This document shows, piece by piece, positions 42,459-51,999 of a DNA stretch of 64,000 nt (positions are counted from its first letter, which is position 1; each line of letters starts with the position of its first letter). Origin of the DNA: Closterium sp. NIES-65 (Eukaryota; Streptophyta; Zygnematophyceae; Desmidiales; Closteriaceae). A model generated the notes under the pieces. That model saw nothing but the letters and a program-made list of their open reading frames with translations, had not been told where the DNA came from and made no database searches. The position numbers were made by a program, and so were the translations under genes. The stretch lies in assembly GCA_948144175.1 (NCBI GenBank), contig CANXME010002320.1:1-64000 (forward strand), given 5' to 3'.

Positions 42459-42788
42459 TGCTGCGGGTGGTGCTGCTGCTACGTTCGCTGCTGCATTCGC
42501 TGCTGCTGCGGTGGCGATTCCTGATTGGTGTGTTAGAAGGGCCTCGAGTCATCGTAGCGCCGGCTGCGTCTGCTCCATGTCGGTGCGGAGGCTCGTGATA
42601 TCGCTCGTGGTCACATAGTTGTCGCCTTGGCCCTCCATGCCTGACATTACGCGTCCGAAAAAAACCGAAACGATGGGGAGCGAAAAACACGGAACCGGTT
42701 TTACGTACCCGAAATCGATGTTTAAGTGCGTCGCCCCCGCGGTTTTTGAAGACTCGGTCTTAGCGGTCGAAAGACTTTTGCGTGTAAA

Positions 42789-42804
42789 CGGGCTCTGATT
42801 ACCA
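42789..42804 (-). other. Primer binding site of the Ty3 element
   Basis: Minus strand TGGTAATCAGAGCCCG, two bases past the LTR end at 42807. It resembles the initiator tRNA-Met PBS with one extra base. Confidence 0.6.
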
Positions 42805-42806
42805 AG

Positions 42807-43174
42807 TGTGAGGATCTGGGATCGAGCTCAGAAAAGAGAGTTTGAATTGAATAAACACCTGGGTACAACACGAGGCTATATATAGGCTCGACACAAGGCC
42901 CAGTAACCAGGTGTTACGCGAAGGTTCCGCGGGTCGCGAAGCGTCCCGAACAGATCCTTCCCGAATTCGGTAGAAGGCGATTCGGTGGCAACCGAAAAGC
43001 CAGAATTCGGTGCACGCAACCTAGCTCGGTGCTATAACTATAATAAAATATAGGAAAGCACCTAGCCTAGGAAACCAAGCAATTCATGCATGCATATGAT
43101 TATCCTATGCTAGAAATAGCATGATGAAGTAAAGGCAAGCAAGCATAGCTGGCATAAGCCGTCGTACTCTCACA
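42807..43174 (-). repeat. 5' LTR of the Ty3 element
   Basis: 368 bp with perfect 6-bp terminal inverted repeats (TGTGAG at 42807, CTCACA at 43169-43174). A TATATATAG box lies near 42880. The first 47 bases (minus-strand start) also survive at 55206-55252 in the second copy of the duplicated block. Confidence 0.88.
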
Positions 43175-43463
43175 GTCCCGGTCTGAGAAAATGTGAACGA
43201 GAATGAATGACTAAGGAATGGAAGTGATACAAATATGCAACCCTAGAAATGTGTACCCCATATGGGCTACCCCACTATAGCCTACACAATATTATAATTT
43301 GACACACCCCCATAGGCAAGGTGGGGGAGAACAAGGGGTCACAAGACTAGTCAGGCAAAGCAGACAAAGCTCAGGGTGGATCACAACGTCACCACACAGT
43401 CCGAGCACAAGGTCAAGGCCACAAGGCCAGTTCACATGCAGGATTACACATATATATATAAGG

Positions 43464-44759
43464 CTAAAGGTTGGTCTGATGCGCCGCGTACCGAACCGCA
43501 AACGGCCACAGAAAATGGGGGGCAGCCGCATGCATCATGGACGTACGAGCGACGTCCATGACCATGCCAATGCGGCGCTCAGCAATCCCATTTTTCTGTG
43601 GAGAGTCCGGAAGCGTAAAGGTCTGGCGGATGCCTCGCGCACGACAGTAGGCTCGCAGAAGGCCAGAGGAGAACTCTCCGCCTCGGTCAGAGTGCAGACG
43701 CAGAATAGGAAAGTCCGAGCCGAAGCTCCTCCTGAGCTGGAGACGAGCTGCGCGGATCCAGTCGATCAACACCTCAGCGACATCACCCTTGCTGCGCAAG
43801 GGGAAGACTGTGGTGTAACGCGAGTAGTCGTCAACCACCAGCAGGAAGTAGCGCTCGTGACCCTGTCCACGTACGCGGGCCGGGCCCCACACGTCCATGT
43901 GAAGCTTCTGCAGCGTGGCCTCTGTCGGGGGAAACTGAGAGGAGTGAGGGGCAGCTCGGAGCCGCCCCTCGACACAGGGGACACAGGAAGGACCAGGCCC
44001 CGGAGGAAGGGGAGGGAGGGACCGGGGAAGACCAGAGACAAGGACACGGGAAGCCATGCCTCGGAGACGAGGCAGGGAGGGGTGACCAAGACGGTGGTGC
44101 CAGAGGAGAGTCTCGTGAGACAGGAGGCGACACGAGCAGGGGGCAGACTCTGGACCAGACCTGGACGCTGCAGCAAACACCTGACCCGACGCAGCTACCT
44201 GACCAGACGCAGTGACAGGAGGAGACGCAGTGGTCAGTGTGTACAGGCTCGACCCCGGCCGACGTGTAAACGTGGCCAGGTGTCGGCCTGTCCGAGCGTC
44301 CGTGCAGTGGGTCACCCGCTGACTCGCAGGAGTGAACTGGTGAACCCCCGTATCCTGCAGGTCAGCACCACTCACCAAGTTTGTAGAGAACGAGGGGAGG
44401 TAAAGACCAGACAAGGTGCTAGAGGGGGCAGCCGGACACGGGAGGACAGTGGAGAAGTGAGAGAGGACAGGACCCCCAGAGGGGTCTGCCAGGGAGACTG
44501 CAACTGGCCGACCAAGCGGCGTGAGTGTGGTGCGGTCTCGAAAGAAGGAGCGAGAAGCCCCTGAGTCAAGTGTGAAGGTGAGGGAGGCCGAAGCCGACGT
44601 GGTACCTGAGAGCGCAGACTCACCAGCACCTGAGGGCGCGGACGCACTGGCACCTAGAGCAGCACCCTCACCAGTACCTAGAGCAGCAGTACCAATGCCC
44701 GGGTTGGGCGGGAAACACCGGTAACAGTCACCCTCATCACTAATAGTCACAGCATACAT
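43464..44759 (-). pseudogene. Copia-A3 protease and integrase core
   Basis: Continuous from the end of Gag: FTLDSGASRSFFRD (protease), LLWHHRLGHPSLPRL and CVPCVEGRLRAAPHSSQ (zinc region), LHMDVWGPARV, FPILRLHSDRGGEF and SPQKNGIAERRIG (D, D, E of integrase). It is cut after VRYAAHQTNL where the deletion begins. The three integrase catalytic residues are intact, unlike in A2. Confidence 0.88.
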
Positions 44760-44855
44760 GGCAGCAAGGATAGCATCAAAGTCAAGATCAAAGATAGCTA
44801 CGCCTGCCCTAGATAGCTCTCCCCAGTGGGGGATCTCACTAGCCTCCGGGAACTG

Positions 44856-46097
44856 CTAACGCCAAGCGTCCGTCAGGCGGCCAAAGCAGCGCTGGGTGGG
44901 GTGAGCACCCCCACACTGCTCACCCGCGTGGTCGTCGGAGCGGAGGACGTAGGTGCACGGGCCAAAACCCCCACCACGCTGACGCTGCGTGTACCACTCA
45001 CGGAACTGCTGAGGAGGGGGGATGTCCCGAGAACGCTGCTGCTGCTGCTGCTGCTGCTGGCGCTGACCACTCCCGGAGCCGCTCCGCTGAGAAGTACCAC
45101 CCCGACCAGCTCCACCTCCTCCACCACCGCCGCCTCCACCTCCGCCGCCACCGCCGCCTCCGCTCCCACCGCTACCGCCACCGCCGCCTCCGCCTCCGCC
45201 GCTACCACCGCCACCTCCACCCCCGCCACCACTCCCACCGCCACCCCCACTCCCCCCGCCGCCCCCTCCGCCACCTCCACCACCCCTGCTAGCCCCACCC
45301 GCGCCCTTGCCCCCCTTGCCCTTGCCAGAGCGGCGTCTCCCGCTAGGGGCAGACGCCGCACCGACCGACTCAAGACCAACGAGGTTGGCCGCAGCAGCAG
45401 AGGCGACAGAGGGCAACAGGGGGGAAGGGGAACACCCCTCAAAGATGGGGGTGCGAGGGTCACCACGAGAGGCTCCTACAGCGACTATGCTCTTCTCCGC
45501 TGCGAGGAGGGCCTTCTCTAGGAGGTCAACAGTGAGAGTGGTGGGTCAGACTGAGAGGAAGTGGTCCCTGACTACGCGAAGGGAGTCAGGGAGGCGAGTG
45601 ACTATATAATAGAGAGTGATGTACATGGGGGGGGGATTCTTGGCGCAGAACTCAGCAGGAAGTGCGGCGCGGTAGCGAGTGTCACTAGTGCGGAGGTGCG
45701 TAACGAGGTCAGCGACTGTGGGAAAGGCAGCAAGGTCAGGAAAGAGGTACGGTAGCATGAGGCGGCTCAGTGCAGCAGTGGCAGGGGAAGAGTAGCGCGC
45801 AACTACAGCGTCGTATAAGGTGTGAGCACTCTTGTACTGACTAAAGTGCGCGCGCTCAGAGGTAGGCAGGTGGCGACGCACAGCAAGACGTGCAGCAGCA
45901 TCGCGCGTGGCCCACTGGGAGCGAACAGTGGGGTCAGCATCAGCAGCAGGGGCAGGAGAGGCGCCAGAGGTGAGGTCAAAGAGGGAGAGACCGTCTGCCC
46001 TATCGCACTGTAAGAAGAGCTGCAGGTCATCTACCCAAACCTCAAAGTCAATGGCTCGACCCTCGGCGTCAAAAGCGAGAACACTAGGGGAAGCCAT
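44856..46097 (-). pseudogene. Copia-A3 Gag with two nonsense codons
   Basis: ATG at 46097. Same capsid-like domain as A2 (FEVWVDDLQLFLQ, YKSAHTLYDAVVARYSS, AKNPPPMYITLYYIV) without A2's two-base insertion. A TGA near 45546 replaces a Cys codon after HFLSV. The Gly-rich tract (45090-45300), a poly-Gln run and the C-X13-C-X3-H-X4-C finger follow. A TAG at about 44856 ends the frame after DAWR, where A2 reads RHQFPEA. Confidence 0.85.
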
Positions 46098-46249
46098 GAC
46101 AGCAGTAGACTAGTGAGACCTACTGTAGGACAGGGGCAGTGCAGTGACAGAAGCGCTGGTCTCACCAGACAGGGCAAGTCGGGCAGCTCAGTAGTGCAGT
46201 AACACGGCAACACGGCTGCTCGGACAGCTCAGTAGCGACTGCGGCTCCG

Positions 46250-46990
46250 CGGCACCGGCGACTCGGCTGATCAGGCGGCTCAGGCGGCTCGGGCGGCTCG
46301 GGCGGCTTGGGTGGCTCAGGCGGCTCGGGCGGCTCGGGCGACTCGGGCGGCTCGGGCGGCTCGGGCGGCTCGGGCTGTTCATGTAGCTCGGGCGGCACAG
46401 GCGGTGTAGGGCGGCAGGGCCGCTGGTGAACGGTGGCGGGGCCGCTGAGTAGGGCGGCGGGGCCGCAGGAGTAGGGCGGCGGGGCCGTAGGAGTAGGGCG
46501 GCGGGGCCGTAGGAGTAGGGCGGCGGGGCCGCAGGAGGAGGGCGGCGGGGCCGCAGGAGTAGGGCGGCGGGGCCGCAGGAGTAGGGCGGCGGGGCCGCAG
46601 GAGTAGGGCGGCGGGGCCGCAGGAGCAGGGCGGCGGGTCCGCAGGAGTAGGGCGGCGGGGCCGCTGCAGAAGGGCGGCGAGGCCGCTGAGTAGGGCGGCG
46701 GGGCCGCGAGGTAGGGCGACGGGGCCGCGAGGTAGGGCGGCGGGGCCGTGAGGTAGGGCGGCGGGGCCGCGAGGTAGGGTGGCGGGGCCGCGAGGTAGGG
46801 CGGCGGGGCCGCGAGGTAGGGCGGCGGGGCCGCGAGGTAGGGCGGCGGGGCCGCGAGGTAGGGCGGCGGGGCCGCGAGGTAGGGCGGCGGGGCCGCGAGG
46901 TAGGGCGGCGGGGCCACGACGACGGGCGGCGGGACCGAAGCGACGGGCGGCGGGGCCGAGGCGACGCGCGGCGGGGCCGCTAGGGGAAAG
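46250..46990 (-). repeat. GC-rich leader array of Copia-A3
   Basis: About 20 copies of a GGGCGGCGGGGCCGC-type unit (unit often AGGTAGGGCGGCGGGGCCGCG, 21 bp, near 46700-46910), then GGGCGGCTCGGGCGGCTC repeats towards the Gag start. Confidence 0.92.
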
Positions 46991-47246
46991 GGGGCCGCTA
47001 GGGCGGCTCGACGAGGTGAGAGCCCGAAGTGCGACTCGGGGGGAGCGCGCTTCGGGCAGGAAAAAAAAAAGGTTGATGTGGTGGGCCCTAGGCACAGTTC
47101 CCAAGGGGGAACCTGCTCGATACCATGAGAAAATGTGAACGAGAATGGATGACTAAGGAATGGAAGTGATACAAATATGCAACCCTAGAAATGTGTACCC
47201 CATATGGGCTACCCCACTATAGCCTACACAATATTATAATTTGACA

Positions 47247-48069
47247 CGGTCCACTTCACATGCGGGGACATGTTGCCGGTAATGGCGTTAGTTGACAATA
47301 ATTTGTGCACCCGCACGGCGTGGTGCATCGCGTAAGTCCAGTAGATCGGCGGGAGTTTCGACTGCCTCATTAATGCTCGCACCTTCGTCATCAGCGTGCG
47401 GTTCGTCCGCTCAGCTACGCCCTGCTGCTGGTGTGCGTAGGGGAGAGAAATATGGTGCTCGATCCCCTTTTGCGCGAGGTAACTCTGCATCTGATTGCTG
47501 CTGAACTCCTTTGCGCCGTCAGATTGCCAGATTTTCAGCTTCTCCCCGGATTGCCGCTGCGCGTGCGCAAGCTAGAGGCGGCACACCTCATAGGCTCTGT
47601 CACGTGTTTCGACGTTCACGATCCACATATAGCACGTCGCGGCATCGATGAAGGTAAGCGTGTACATTTCGTCGTCGACTCCGCAGTGCCCCACGTTCAA
47701 GAAATCGCTGTACACCTTGTACAGCTTGGGGTAGCGGCTCGTCCCGGGCTCGAGCAGCGGGAACGGCTTATGGCTTAGCGCAGCTTCGGGGCAGACGGTG
47801 CAATTGCGCGGATGTGTCGTGCCTCTCACTTCAGTGCCGTCTGGGTGTAACAGTGCCCCAGGAGCAAAGACTCCTGCGTCGATGCAGTTCTTCAGTGTCA
47901 CGCGAGAAGGATGTACGAAACGCTGATACCAAAGCGCATCGTCAGCGCGAAAGCCGGAAGTGCGCATGTAGCGTGCGCAAGCTTCTTCGGGATCCTCATC
48001 AGGTACAGGGGCAGGTGCTACTGATGCTTCTTTTGCCGCTTCATCTTCGTCATTGGCGGTAGTCAGCAT
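47247..48069 (-). pseudogene. Copia-B integrase, block copy 1, with internal stop
   Basis: The zinc-binding region (LWYQRFVHPSRV, CTVCPEAALSHKPF) and the start of the core (VYSDFLNVGHCG, LTFIDAATCYMW) run from 48069 to a TAG at 47569-47571. After the stop the frame continues with WQSDGAKEFSS, YAHQQQGVAERTNRTL and TGNMSPHVKW, giving D, D and E. The sequence breaks off at the Copia-A3 and Ty3 insertions. The same TAG is present in copy 2, so it predates the duplication. Confidence 0.88.
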
Positions 48070-48074
48070 TAGCG

Positions 48075-48692
48075 CTAGAAACTCTCTGTCAAGAATCTCA
48101 GAGAGGGGAATATTGGTCCCAGGGATGGTTCCGGGGACAAAGGTGGGTTCGCGCGGTTCGGGAGCGGGTCCGTAAACAGTGCAATGCGGGGTTGACGGTT
48201 CGTTGCCCCAGTCGATGGTGTCCCAGGGGTCCCGTTGCGGTGGGTTTTCAGGAGGAGGTAATGCGAGTGGAGCGTGGCGCGGGGGACGACCAAGGGGAAC
48301 AACTGCAGGTGTTGACTCAGTTTCCTCTGCTGCATCCTCTCCCCCCTTTTGTTCTTCGCGGAAAGTTCCCCAGCCGCTGTTGTCGGCGCCAGTTGCGGCG
48401 TCCCATCCCCCGCTTGCGTCGGCCCAGGTTCCGCCGCCGGTTCCCCAACCGCCGGTATCACTCGTTCCCCATCCACCAGCGCTTCCCCACCCTCCTTCGT
48501 TGGAGGCGCTTTCTTCCGCTTCGGCTCCCCATGCGCCGCAAGCGAATGTCCTGTGTGCTTCGGCGAGGCTTTGCTGGCGAAGCTCCTCACCTTCGCGCCG
48601 CGCCAGTTATTCTTCCTGCTCCATGGTAAGCTTCTTCGACGAGTCGCGTCGATGGGAGTAGATTTCCAGAAATTTCTTGTGGGTGTAGGGTC
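48075..48692 (-). pseudogene. Copia-B polyprotein segment between protease and integrase
   Basis: Frame with FWKSTPIDATRR, SFASKASPKHTG and Pro/Ala-rich sequence, ending near 48075. No domain recognised. It adjoins the tiny LTR element on its right and the integrase zinc region, in another frame, on its left. The equivalent in copy 2 is 56084-56701. Confidence 0.55.
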
Positions 48693-49300
48693 TGTCAGAA
48701 TCCCAGCCACTAACCACTGGGATAAAAGGGCTTGTTTCAGTAGCGGGTCAGTGCGCCCATAACCCCCCAGGCGAACGCGCCTGTAACCCTCTCCAGGATC
48801 AATCGGGCATCCACAGTGCAGATCTACTGACACCCCCCCACACTCGGAGGCCCAGGACTAAGCACAGCGGCAACGGCCTACATGTGCATACACCGGGATT
48901 CGAACCCGAGACCGTTCTGATACCATGTCAGAATCCCAAACACTAGACCATTGGGATAAAAGGGCTTGTTTCAGTAGCAGGTCAGTGCGCCCATAACCCC
49001 CCAGGCGAACGCGCCTGTAACCCCCCCTAGGATCGATCGGGGATCTCACAGTGTAGCTCTACTGACACCCCCCCACACTGGGAGGCCCAGGACTAAGCAC
49101 AGCGGCACCGGCCTACATGTGCATTCACCGGGAATTGAACCCGAGACCACTCTGATACCATGTTAGAATCCCAGCCACTAACCACTGGGATAAAAGGGCT
49201 TGTTTCAGTAGCGGGTCAGTGCGCCCATAACCCCCCAGGTGAACGCGCCTGTAACCCTCTCCAGGATCAATCGGGCATCCACAGTGCAGATCTACTGACA
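48693..49300 (-). mobile_element. Tiny LTR element (TRIM/SMART type) with three LTRs, block copy 1
   Basis: Three ~140-bp direct repeats (48693-48832, 48926-49066, 49161-49300), each TGTCAG...CTGACA or nearly so, are separated by two ~94-bp internal segments. Each internal segment has TGGTATCAGA(A/G) immediately against an LTR on the minus strand (PBS; the copy beside the 49161 LTR is an exact 11-base initiator-Met match) and a GTGGGGGGG purine tract against the other. The perfect duplication GGGTC (48688-48692 and 49301-49305) flanks the trimer. No coding capacity. LTR-internal-LTR-internal-LTR fits a recombined small LTR element. Confidence 0.88.
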
Positions 49301-49303
49301 GGG

Positions 49304-50506
49304 TCATGGCTCACCATGCGCATCAAAGAATCCAACACCAGTACCGCGCAGAATTCCTTGCAGGTGTTGGGAGGGGGGTCCAATGAGAGGGTGTTCTGGC
49401 GTGCCGAACACGCCGTGCGTGGTGACCTCAAGTTCGAGTTGCGACATTCCTTCTTTTGGTGGTGCGTGCCACTCTACTTCGGCGATGGCGGCGAGTCCGC
49501 GGCCGGCGATGGCGCTAGTCGACGCCGTCGGCGTGTGGCAATCCCTGCAGATTCCGTCTGGGTCAGGGTCATGCAGCGCCGCTTCGCGTGGGTGAGGATG
49601 ATGCTGTACCCACGGCCTGCCGTCAGGGTGCTTCCAGTCCCTGCGGTGGATATGCTTGAAGCGCAGTGGCACGAGGTCGATTAACTCGTGCGAGTCGCCG
49701 CTGCAGTCGGGAATGTTGAAGTCTAGGACATACACTCCATTTTCGGAGTGCGCTCTTCCGATCTGCCTGCGGGGGAAGTGTCGTGATTCGTAGTGCAGCA
49801 GGATGTCGCGTGTCTCGCGGTCCGTGCTGAGGTCGACGCCGCAGTCTATGAGCTGTGCGGCGGAAAGCAAGTTGAAACGTAGGTTCTGGACGATCAACAC
49901 ATCGTTGAGCGTGATGTGCGTGCGGCTTCCGCGTGCCTTGAGCACGACGATGCCTTGCGCGCTTGCGCGCAGGTGGGTGTTGTTGGCCACGGTGACGTAG
50001 GTGACTGTGGGTGTGGCGACGGCGTTGGATATGTAACGGTCGGAGCCCACCATATGCTGGCCGCAGCAGCTCTCCAGGTACCTGGTGTTGTAACGTTTGT
50101 TGTTGTCACGTGCGAGCAGTGCCAGTCGCGGCGTGACGATGTGCGGAGTGTCGAACTTAAGAAATTGCTCGCGTGAGAGCCAGTCGAGTGGCGCCACCCG
50201 CATATCAAGTACGTGCGGGGGACATTCAAGCAGCGGGACTGGAAGATTCCAGTCCTGGTCGTCGTCGTCGTCGGTGAAGTCGCGGCGCGGACTGAACGGG
50301 TTGTTGTTGGTGAACGCGCCAATGGGGTGCGGTGCTGGCTCAGGTGAGAGTGAGCGCACACGGCGACGACGCGACTCGCCTGTCATGGCCATGTTGCTCA
50401 TGACATTGCGTACTGGGGCAGTCGATGACGGCTGCTGCTGCTGATGCTGAACCGCTAGGTTCAGGTTGCGCGCGGGTGGGGTTTGATACCTCTGGGCTGG
50501 ATGCAC
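49304..50506 (-). pseudogene. Copia-B Gag-linked protease-like segment, block copy 1
   Basis: A 400-codon frame. The protease region is recognisable by its flanks (VTYVTVANNTHLRA, LNDVLIVQNLRFNLLSAAQL), but the active-site stretch reads YLESCCGQHMVG instead of a D-S/T-G-A motif. The C-terminal half (HPDGRPWVQHHPHP, CRDCHTPT) is not assigned. It ends GEP and stop beside the tiny LTR element. Copy 2 (57313-58515) has the same altered motif. Confidence 0.75.
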
Positions 50507-50573
50507 GTCGCCTCGTGAGTCTTGTCGGCCGGACCAGTAGCTCGGATTGGTCTGGCAAGGGTGAGATCGGAAT

Positions 50574-51623
50574 TTACATCGATCCGCTAGGTGCCCAGAA
50601 AATTCTGCAATTTTTGAAGTAGAGGCGCCGCGGCCTTCGCTCTTCGTTGTTGTCGGCGTAGAAGGCGAGCCGTTCTCGTTCTTGTCGTGGCGCTGGTCGC
50701 TGCTGATCCATATCCCCTTGTTTGACGAGAAGGGCGGCGCAAAGGGCGGCCTCCGAGATGACCCCCTGTTGTCGGAGAAGCGCCTTGTAGGGCTGCCACT
50801 CTGGGCCGAGCCCTTGAAGCACGATATTTACAAAAATTTCCTCAGAGATCGTGCTCCCAAGTTTTGCGATTTGATCGCGTAAGCTCCGACAACGATTGAT
50901 GTAGCTGTTGGCCTTCTCCCTTGAGGCCATTTTGGTTTCCAGTAGCTGCTGGAGCAGCCGGCTCGAAGAGACAGAGTCCTTCGGCTGATACACGCCGTTG
51001 AGATGGCGCCAAGCGTCAAGGGCTGGAGCGGCTGATGTCTTGTATGAGCGAAAGCTCAATTGCTCCGCCGGCGACATGTTCCGTAAGAGCACCCCGTACG
51101 CCATCAGGGATTCGTTATAGTATCTTGCCTTGGCGTCATCGGTGTCCTCAGCAGGCTCTGTGTAACTCCCGTCGAAGTAATGGAAGATTTGGGCGTTCTG
51201 CAGCAGGATTTCCAGTTCGAAGCTCCAGGTATAGAAATCTCTGCCGTCAAAGCAGGTACTTGTCTTTACTTTTGATATGCTAAGAAACCTTGATTGCGCA
51301 GAGAGAATTGCCTCTTCATTGGGACGGGGAGTCTTGGGAGTTGAACCATTTGTGTCGAGGGAGAATGTGTGCGGGGCGGCATTCTGGCCGGTTGGGGCTG
51401 GTTGAGAAGGTTGCGAGGATGTTCCCGCGTCACCGTTCCGCAATGTTTGGAGCCCTTGCTCCAAGCTGGTGAGTCGCTGAAGCAGTTATACGAGGAATTC
51501 GCATCCGATCGTCGTTGTTCCCTCGCTTGTCGCAGCCGGGTTGGGTTGCGCTTCAGCCGTCAGGTTCGTCTGACCGCCAGATCCTCCAGCCATTCTTACA
51601 CGCGAGCGTGTGCCGGACGCCAC
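50574..51623 (-). pseudogene. Copia-B Gag, block copy 1, nonsense near N-terminus
   Basis: ATG equivalent at 51623. TAA at 51486-51488 replaces the Gln codon of copy 2 after EFLV; the rest is open. Gag (UBN2-like) motifs: FDGRDFYTWSFELEILLQ, WRHLNGVYQPKDSVSSSRLL, KANSYINRCRSLRDQIAKLG, EEIFVNIVLQGLGPEW. A degenerate zinc knuckle spans a frame break near 50605 (KNC in one frame, GHLADRC in the next). Confidence 0.85.
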
Positions 51624-51686
51624 TTTCCGAATGTCGTAATTTTCGGGAGTGGCAGTGCGAAAGATTCCTGAGTCGCTCTCATACCA

Positions 51687-51999
51687 TGTTGTGATCAGAA
51701 GTTGACCATTCTCGGGATCACCTCAAGAAGGTTCGCACACTACTGAGTGGTGGTGGGCCCTTGACCTCAATAGCAGAGTGAATGTAAAATGCTTGAGATA
51801 AAAAAAACATGCAAGTACAAGGATATAAATTTGAGTACAGGGAAGATGAATCGACCTAGCTATCCATGTACTCTAAGGGGTACATTCCCTTATTCAAATT
51901 CATTCCCAACCGTGCGGCGCATACAGTTACGAAAACTATTCCTGCCAGAACCCTCCTGCCTGCAGCTGCCGATGCCATCTACTTCCGACGGTCCAGATG
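51687..51999 (-). repeat. Truncated middle LTR of Copia-B
   Basis: Matches 59696-60008 of the 5' LTR at constant spacing, then breaks at 51999/52000 into Copia-A4 RNase H. The PBS TGGTATGAGAGCGACTC is at 51670-51686. Confidence 0.92.

Larger units (their letters stand above)
23152..43174 (-). mobile_element. Ty3 (gypsy-type) element inserted in Copia-B, itself carrying A1 and F/A2
   Basis: Minus-strand order from the right: 5' LTR 42807-43174, PBS, Gag 42458-41658, protease 32658-32107, RT-RNase H 32098-30764, integrase 24000-23307, then a truncated 3' LTR 23152-23306. Removing A1 and one copy of its flanking duplication leaves the RNase H-integrase frame continuous. The flanks (ATGAC left, GTCCC right) do not match. 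The left flank is Copia-B RNase H and the right flank is Copia-B integrase, so a deletion of the host element came with or after insertion. Gag-protease-RT-RNase H-integrase order identifies it as Ty3 type. Confidence 0.85.
43184..47246 (-). mobile_element. Copia-A3, deletion derivative inserted in Copia-B integrase
   Basis: LTRs 43184-43304 and 47126-47246 (121 bp) differ at one visible base. The perfect duplication is CGGTC (43179-43183 and 47247-47251). The unoccupied site is at 55256-55260 in the other copy of the block. PBS TGGTATCGAGCAGGTTC abuts the 5' LTR. Gag, protease and integrase core remain. From the end of the integrase core to the 3' untranslated region everything is deleted (junction near 43466), so RT and RNase H are gone. 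Confidence 0.95.

Noticed and set aside
48833-49160. tRNA gene or tRNA-derived SINE, from GGGTTCGAATCCC and TGGTTAGTGG boxes
   Set aside because: The boxes fall in the PBS-proximal region of a unit with TGTCAG...CTGACA repeats, purine tract and GGGTC duplication, so a small LTR element explains them better. No cloverleaf could be drawn.
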